From an uncultured Rubrobacteraceae bacterium (GTDB taxonomy: Bacteria; Actinomycetota; Rubrobacteria; Rubrobacterales; Rubrobacteraceae): a stretch of DNA of 9,386 nt. The stretch is taken from contig CADCUW010000658.1 in the NCBI GenBank assembly GCA_902805985.1, positions 1-9,386 on the forward strand, written 5' to 3'. A program made the translations under genes and the position numbers. Below the pieces are notes generated by a model that was not told the origin of the DNA, did not search any database, and saw only the letters and a program-made list of their open reading frames with translations. Positions 5,899 through 9,386 of this stretch are shown here, in pieces (position 1 is the stretch's first letter; each line of letters opens with the position of its first letter).

Positions 5899-6375
5899 TC
5901 AGCTCGGCCGCGAGGCGCCGGCCACGCGGCCAAGCGCCGAAGCTATCACGCGGGCCTCTTCGTCGGTGAGGTGCCGGCCGAAGTGTTCGGCGATGCCCGC
6001 CGCGTAGACCGGCCACATCCGGCGCAGCATCGTCCGTCCCCCTTCCGAGATCGCGGTGTAGGATCCCCGCCTGTCGGTCGGGTCTGGCTCGCGCCCGAGG
6101 AGACCCGCCCCCTCTAGCCTGTCCACCAGCCGTGTGAGGCCGCTGCGGCTCAACACCACCGCGCGGGCGAGCTCGTGCATCCGCAACCGCCCACCCGGCG
6201 CGCCGGATAGCTCCAACAACACGTCGTACCAGCCAAGCGGCGGCAGCCCCGCATTCGCCAGCGCGCGCTCTATCTTCTCTAACACCCGCGCGTTCGCCGT
6301 GATAAGCGCCCGCCACGCCGCCACGCGACCCTGGTCCAGGTTCCCCGCGACGTCTGCATAGACCTTCTCTTCCAC
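5899..6375 (-). CDS. MarR-family transcriptional regulator
   Basis: A dimeric winged-helix repressor of the MarR family. The helix-turn-helix (MHELARAVVLSRSGLTRLVDRLEGAGLL) is followed by the family's wing signature DPTDRRGSYTAISEGG, and helices at both ends would form the dimer interface. The protein has no cysteine, so it cannot sense oxidants by thiol chemistry as OhrR does; a small-molecule ligand is more likely. The start used is GTG at 6375, giving 158 residues. The frame is open to a GTG at 6408, but that version would begin upstream of the probable -10 (6392-6397), so it is less likely. The gene diverges from the CDGSH gene and converges with mntR; the 54-bp gap to the mntR stop holds no convincing terminator. 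Control of itself and the divergent genes is inferred from the shared repeats between them. Confidence 0.82.
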   Translation of the reverse strand: MEEKVYADVAGNLDQGRVAAWRALITANARVLEKIERALANAGLPPLGWYDVLLELSGAPGGRLRMHELARAVVLSRSGLTRLVDRLEGAGLLGREPDPTDRRGSYTAISEGGRTMLRRMWPVYAAGIAEHFGRHLTDEEARVIASALGRVAGASRPS

Positions 6376-6391
6376 GAGCCCATCATACAGA

Positions 6392-6397
6392 AGTATA
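6392..6397 (-). promoter_or_regulatory. -10 element of the MarR gene
   Basis: Read on the minus strand, TATACT (6397 down to 6392) matches TATAAT at five of six positions. It would start transcription near 6385, about 10 bases before the GTG at 6375. No good -35 is seen at the usual distance (CAGGTA at 17 bases). The first MarR-type repeat lies directly upstream, between -10 and -35. Confidence 0.4.
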
Positions 6398-6463
6398 GTT
6401 GCACGCACAACGAATACCTGCTATCTTCTATTTCGTTGCACTAACAACTAATGCACAGACAAC
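6398..6463. promoter_or_regulatory. Three-copy operator array in the marR / CDGSH divergent spacer
   Basis: GTTGCACGCACAAC (6398-6411) and GTTGCACTAACAAC (6435-6448) agree at 12 of 14 positions. A third, AATGCACAGACAAC (6450-6463), keeps TGCACNNACAAC. The first two have GTTG and CAAC ends as inverted half-sites, and the second continues as CAACTA while the first is preceded by TA. GTTG/CAAC half-sites are typical of MarR operators. The first copy lies over the -35 of the plus-strand promoter and beside the -10 of marR, and the second follows the expected plus-strand start. These are positions from which a bound repressor would block both directions. Confidence 0.55.
6399..6427 (+). promoter_or_regulatory. 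Promoter of the CDGSH-rhodanese operon
   Basis: TTGCAC (6399-6404) and TATCTT (6422-6427) are separated by 17 bases; each matches its consensus at about four of six positions. Transcription would start near 6434, giving a leader of about 45 bases. The -35 lies inside the first operator-like repeat, so the promoter should be repressible. Confidence 0.4.
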
Positions 6464-6479
6464 GAAAAAAGGCGGGTCG

Positions 6480-6698
6480 ATGGAGGATCGGACGCGGATA
6501 TCCACCTACGAGAACGGACCGTTTCTGGTGACGGGTGGGCGGTTCAGCCTGGTCGACGCGGAGGGGGACGAGTTCCCGGTGGAGAAGGAGACCATCGCGC
6601 TCTGCCGTTGCGGGGCTTCAACGAGGAAACCTTTCTGCGACGGGACGCACTCGAAGGTCGGTTTCGAGGCCGCGGAGAGGGCCGTCGCGGAGTCCTAG
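6480..6698 (+). CDS. CDGSH-type iron-sulfur protein (mitoNEET-like domain)
   Basis: A 72-residue soluble protein made of a single CDGSH zinc-finger-like domain, which binds a redox-active, often labile [2Fe-2S] cluster. The ligands are the 3 Cys/1 His set Cys42, Cys44, Cys53 and His57 within LCRCGASTRKPFCDGTH; CDGTH replaces CDGSH, a tolerated change. The N-terminal part (PFLVTGGRFSLVDAEG) is the usual beta strand region of bacterial members. The ATG at 6480 is chosen because upstream codons in the same frame cover the promoter; the ribosome binding site (GGCGGG) is weak. It lies 50 bp before the rhodanese gene and diverges from marR. Family members act in redox sensing or cluster transfer; the specific partner here is unknown. 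Confidence 0.87.
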   Translation: MEDRTRISTYENGPFLVTGGRFSLVDAEGDEFPVEKETIALCRCGASTRKPFCDGTHSKVGFEAAERAVAES

Positions 6699-6748
6699 CG
6701 GCTCGGGGTTTGTTGGGCGGTACGTAAGGAAGATGAGAGGAGAGAACG

Positions 6749-7090
6749 ATGGCGGTAAGGACTATCTCGCGCGAGGAGTTGAAGGGGAAGCTCGACCGGG
6801 GCGAGGGCGTGGTCGTGGTGGAGACGCTCGGACCCGCGTACTACGAGGACGCGCATCTGCCGGGGGCGATCAACATCCCCCACACCGAGGTGGACGCTCT
6901 GGCGCCCGGCCTGTTGCCGGACAAGGCGGCGCAGGTGGTCGTCTACTGCTCCAACAGGGCCTGCCAGAACTCGCCCCAGGCGACCAGGAAGTTGGAAACC
7001 CTGGGCTACGGCAACGTCTACGACTACGAGGAGGGAAAGCAGGACTGGATCGAAGCCGGGCTACCCACCGAGAGCGGGGCAGCCGCGTAG
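6749..7090 (+). CDS. Single-domain rhodanese (sulfurtransferase-like protein)
   Basis: A cytoplasmic 113-residue protein covering one rhodanese domain, which carries sulfane sulfur on a cysteine. The family signatures are ISREELKGKLDRGEGVVVVETL at the start, YYEDAHLPGAINIPHTEVD (the conserved AHLPGA) and VVVYCSNRACQNS at the active-site strand. Cys67 follows the strand and is the expected catalytic residue. Cys72 lies five residues on, and the loop is longer than the usual CxxGxRS type, so a Cys67-Cys72 pair could form a disulfide or polysulfide. AGGAG (6738-6742) lies 6 bases before the ATG. The gene follows the CDGSH gene with a 50-bp gap and no terminator, so both are probably induced together, perhaps to handle reactive sulfur or repair iron-sulfur clusters. 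Confidence 0.87.
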   Translation: MAVRTISREELKGKLDRGEGVVVVETLGPAYYEDAHLPGAINIPHTEVDALAPGLLPDKAAQVVVYCSNRACQNSPQATRKLETLGYGNVYDYEEGKQDWIEAGLPTESGAAA

Positions 7091-7116
7091 TCCGGGAGAG
7101 ACCTTCAACGGGTGAA

Positions 7117-7150
7117 GGAGGGGAGGCGTCCTGCAGGACGCCTCCCCTCC
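7117..7150. terminator. Bidirectional terminator: 34-bp perfect palindrome between convergent genes
   Basis: Bases 7117-7133 are the exact reverse complement of 7134-7150. The RNA would fold into a stem of about 15 bp with a TGCA loop, extendable by GAA/TTC (7114-7116 with 7153-7155) across a small bulge. It begins 26 bases after the rhodanese stop and lies 6 bases beyond the stop of the SDR gene on the other strand, so it can end both transcripts. A second small hairpin (CCTTCA 7102-7107 with TGAAGG 7113-7118) shares two bases with it. Confidence 0.8.
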
Positions 7151-7156
7151 CGTTCT

Positions 7157-7945
7157 TCAGCGGCCCTGTTTGCCGCGCCGGAGGCTCTCCCACGAGCCGT
7201 CCGCGAACCAGCCGCCGTCAACGGAGAGCGTGTGGCCGTTGACGAAGCCGCTCCACCCAGGATCCGCGAGGAAGGCGACGGCGCGGGCCACGTCCTCGGG
7301 GGTGGCGAAGCGGGCCATCGGGACTCGGCCCTCGATGTCCCCGTCCGTGTAGCCGCCGCCGGCCTGGTCCTCGTCGTCCATCTCGGTCTTCACCCAGCCG
7401 GGGCAGACGGCGTTGGCGCGGACGCCGCGCCCGCCCCACTCGGCGGCTAGCGTGCGGGTCAGGCCGACGAGGCCGTGCTTGCTCGCGTTGTACGCCGCCC
7501 TGTCCCCCACACCGAGCAGACCCGCCACGGAGCTGACGTTCACGATGCTGCCGGAACCCGCCTCCAGCATCACCTTGCCGAACTCGCGGCACATGAGGAA
7601 AGGCCCGGTAAGGTTGACGGCGAGGGTCCTGTTCCAGTCGGCGAGGGTCGTCTCCTCGGCGGGGACGATGGTGCTGATGCCGGCGTTGTTGACCAGCGCG
7701 TCTATCCGCCCGAACTCTCTCATCACAGCCGCGACCATGCCCCGCACCGTCGCCTCATCCGAGACGTCGCCGGGGAGGGCGAGGGCATCCGTGCCGCCTG
7801 ACCGGATCTCGTCGACCGTCTCGTCCGGCGCGTTCAGGTCGTTGGCGGCTACAAGATAGCCGCGGTCAGCCAATTCGAGGCAGATCCTCTTGCCGATGCC
7901 GCGGGCGGCCCCGGTGACGACGGCGACCGCTGCTCTGCTCTCCAA
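7157..7945 (-). CDS. Short-chain dehydrogenase/reductase (SDR), classical type
   Basis: A cytoplasmic NAD(P)-dependent oxidoreductase of 262 residues, the usual length of a classical SDR. Seen motifs are the cofactor loop TGAARGIG (11-18), NNAG (86-89), Asn111, Ser138 or Ser139 (NVSSVAG), and the catalytic Tyr152 and Lys156 (YNASK), followed by CPGWVKTEM (181-189). Asp36 at the end of the second strand (AANDLN) favours NAD(H) over NADP(H). The substrate cannot be read from the sequence; glucose dehydrogenase-like and 3-oxoacyl-ACP reductase-like enzymes share this pattern. The start is TTG, supported by AAAGGAG six bases upstream. It lies 46 bp after the hydroxyacid dehydrogenase and is the last gene of the minus-strand operon, ending just before the shared terminator. 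Confidence 0.85.
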   Translation of the reverse strand: MESRAAVAVVTGAARGIGKRICLELADRGYLVAANDLNAPDETVDEIRSGGTDALALPGDVSDEATVRGMVAAVMREFGRIDALVNNAGISTIVPAEETTLADWNRTLAVNLTGPFLMCREFGKVMLEAGSGSIVNVSSVAGLLGVGDRAAYNASKHGLVGLTRTLAAEWGGRGVRANAVCPGWVKTEMDDEDQAGGGYTDGDIEGRVPMARFATPEDVARAVAFLADPGWSGFVNGHTLSVDGGWFADGSWESLRRGKQGR

Positions 7946-7991
7946 TCAATGCTCCTTTGAAAAAGTCCGGGAACCGCTCTGCGCCAGCCTG

Positions 7992-8948
7992 TTACTGGTT
8001 GACGGGCGTCTTGGGTTCTTTGCCGGAGAGTAAGGCGACGATATTCTCGGCGGCGAGGACGGCCATCCTGTCGCGGGTCTCCTGCGAACCGCTGCCGATG
8101 TGCGGGGCGAGCACGGCATTCTCCCTTTCGAGGAGCTTCGGGTGGACCTTCGGCTCTTCTTCGTAGACGTCGAGGCCCGCGGCGAAGATGCGTCCGTTAA
8201 CGAGTGCGTCCGCGAGGGCCGCTTCATCCACGACAGGTCCGCGGGAGGTGTTGACGAGGACGGCCGTGGGCTTCATCTTGCCGAGTTCGTCCGCGCCGAT
8301 GAGGTGTTGGGTCTCGTCCGTGAGGGGCGTGTGGATGGAGACGAAGTCGGCGGTCTGGAGAAGCTCTTCGAGTCCCATGTAACGGGCATCGAGCTCCCTC
8401 TCGGCGTCCTCTTTGCGGGAACGGTTGTGGTAAAGGATCTCCATCCCGAAGCCCTTGCCGCGCCTCGCGACGGCCTGCCCGATGCGACCCATGCCAACTA
8501 TCCCCAGTCTCTTGCCCCACACGTCCACTCCGACGAAGAGCTTCGGCCCCCACCACTCCCATTCGCCGGCGCGCAGGGTGCGCTCGGACTCGCCGAGGCG
8601 CCGGGCGGCGGCTAGGAGCAGCATGAAGGCCGTGTCAGCGGTCGTCTCGTCCAGCACGCCCGGGGTGTTGGTGACTACGATGCCGCGCTCTTTCGCGGCC
8701 TCGACGTCCACGTTGTCGTAGCCGACGGCCATGTTGGCGACGATTTTGAGGCCGCTGCCTGCGGCGTCCATGAACTCCGCGTCGATCTTCTCGGTGACGT
8801 TGGAGAGCACGCCGGAGGCTCCCCGGGCAGCTTCGAGAAGCTCGTCTCGTTCAGGAGGAGCTTCCGAGAGGACGGTCAGGTCGTAGCCTTGGAGGGGCTG
8901 GAGCCCGGCCTCGGGGATCTCGCGCGTAACGAGCACCTTGTCTGGCAC
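7992..8948 (-). CDS. D-2-hydroxyacid dehydrogenase, glyoxylate/hydroxypyruvate reductase type
   Basis: Likely reduces glyoxylate to glycolate and hydroxypyruvate to D-glycerate in the cytoplasm. The 318-residue protein has the family layout: catalytic half, inserted Rossmann domain (about 100-285) and return to the catalytic fold. Visible signatures are VGYDNVDVEAAKERGI (75-90), the dinucleotide loop GMGRIG (152-157) and the catalytic triad Arg236 (NTSRGPVVDE), Glu265 (VYEEEP) and His283 (APHIGS). YHNRSRK (173-179) after the second Rossmann strand, with Arg176 and Arg178 and no acidic residue, suggests NADP(H). The GTG start follows GGAGG by 4 bases. It lies 16 bp after acnA, so the two are probably co-transcribed. 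Phosphoglycerate dehydrogenase is unlikely: the regulatory C-terminal domain is absent. Confidence 0.87.
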   Translation of the reverse strand: MPDKVLVTREIPEAGLQPLQGYDLTVLSEAPPERDELLEAARGASGVLSNVTEKIDAEFMDAAGSGLKIVANMAVGYDNVDVEAAKERGIVVTNTPGVLDETTADTAFMLLLAAARRLGESERTLRAGEWEWWGPKLFVGVDVWGKRLGIVGMGRIGQAVARRGKGFGMEILYHNRSRKEDAERELDARYMGLEELLQTADFVSIHTPLTDETQHLIGADELGKMKPTAVLVNTSRGPVVDEAALADALVNGRIFAAGLDVYEEEPKVHPKLLERENAVLAPHIGSGSQETRDRMAVLAAENIVALLSGKEPKTPVNQ

Positions 8949-8964
8949 GGGCCCTCCCCCTCTT

Positions 8965-9386
8965 CTACTCGCCTTCCTTGAGGAACTGGCGCAGCACGGT
9001 GTGCAGGATGCCGCCGTTCCTGAGGTACTCGACCTCCACGGGCGAGTCCACGCGGGCCTTTACCTTGAACTCCTTCGTCTCGCCGTCGTCGGAGGTGGCC
9101 GTGACGGTGAGCTCCTTGCCGGCTTCGAGGTCGGCGAGGCCCCCTATGTCGAAGGACTCGTGGCCGGTGAGGCCGAGGGATTCCGCGTTCTCGCCCTCGG
9201 CGTACTGGACGGGGAGGACGCCCATGCCTATAAGGTTCGAGCGGTGGATGCGCTCGAAGCTCTCGGCTATGACGGCCTTGACGCCGAGCAGGAACGAGCC
9301 TTTGGCCGCCCAGTCGCGCGAGGAGCCCGAGCCGTATTCCTTGCCGGCTAGCACGATCAGGGGCACGCCCTCCTCGGCGTACTTGA
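8965..9386 (-). CDS. acnA: Aconitate hydratase A, C-terminal part (5' part outside window)
   Basis: Only the last 140 or so residues of an enzyme that is about 900 long are present; the frame runs off the right edge, beginning ...[14 protein letters not shown]. They form the swivel (C-terminal) domain of aconitase, which isomerises citrate and isocitrate in the TCA and glyoxylate cycles. The active-site signature [15 protein letters not shown] is visible, with the Ser-Arg substrate-binding pair, followed by [19 protein letters not shown], characteristic of the AcnA/IRP1 type rather than AcnB. The cluster-binding cysteines lie in the missing part. The TAG stop is 16 bp before the GTG of the hydroxyacid dehydrogenase, so acnA leads a minus-strand operon with the two dehydrogenases. 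Confidence 0.93.
   Translation of the reverse strand, partial: KYAEEGVPLIVLAGKEYGSGSSRDWAAKGSFLLGVKAVIAESFERIHRSNLIGMGVLPVQYAEGENAESLGLTGHESFDIGGLADLEAGKELTVTATSDDGETKEFKVKARVDSPVEVEYLRNGGILHTVLRQFLKEGE

Noticed and set aside
6376..6408. Longer MarR version starting at GTG 6408
   Set aside because: This start lies upstream of the TATACT -10 (6392-6397) and inside the first operator repeat, so such an mRNA would not include it unless another promoter exists.
6398..6463. Repeats as a small CRISPR-like array
   Set aside because: The units are 12-14 bp, spaced irregularly, lie in a promoter and have no cas genes nearby.

Overview
The window is GC-rich bacterial DNA with densely packed genes, a strong G/C bias at third codon positions, frequent GTG/TTG starts and a TANNNT-type leaderless promoter. 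These traits fit a high-GC actinobacterium. A Rubrobacter-like, stress-tolerant lineage is my best guess, but this rests on general resemblance and not on a database match. No rRNA, tRNA, CRISPR array, IS element or phage gene is visible.

Region 1 (1-5055, + strand) holds the 3' end of an unidentified gene. A 214-bp spacer follows, carrying a sigma-A-like promoter set among TGAYAAAR repeats and a 17-bp inverted repeat. Next comes a five-gene cluster: a manganese-type substrate-binding lipoprotein (mntA-like), an ABC ATPase (mntB-like), two ABC-3 family permeases (mntC- and mntD-like) and a universal-stress-protein gene. The second permease carries an extra C-terminal domain of about 80 residues that looks like a DtxR-type winged helix. 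The USP has an unusual N-terminal extension.

Region 2 (5056-5844, + strand) has an 11-bp GC-rich hairpin closing the transporter cluster. A single DtxR/MntR-family regulator gene follows, apparently transcribed without a leader. Its metal ligands have Asp and Glu where DtxR has Met10 and Cys102, which points to manganese sensing. A 20-bp imperfect palindrome covers its -10 element and start codon and shares GATAAAG with the mntA promoter. The likely circuit is Mn-loaded MntR repressing both mntA and itself.

Region 3 (5899-7090) is a redox/sulfur module. A cysteine-free MarR regulator (- strand) diverges from a small CDGSH iron-sulfur protein and a single-domain rhodanese (+ strand). The divergent spacer carries three copies of a TGCACNNACAAC element placed over the promoters, so MarR probably controls both directions.

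Region 4 (7117-9386, - strand) begins with a strong shared terminator palindrome between converging units. The minus-strand operon then reads acnA (C-terminal part only, cut by the window edge), a D-2-hydroxyacid dehydrogenase of the glyoxylate/hydroxypyruvate reductase type, and a short-chain dehydrogenase.

All genes but the first fragment belong to recognisable families. The features most worth a second look are the permease-winged-helix fusion, the proposed MntR box shared by mntA and mntR, the leaderless mntR promoter, and the MarR repeat array controlling a CDGSH-rhodanese pair.
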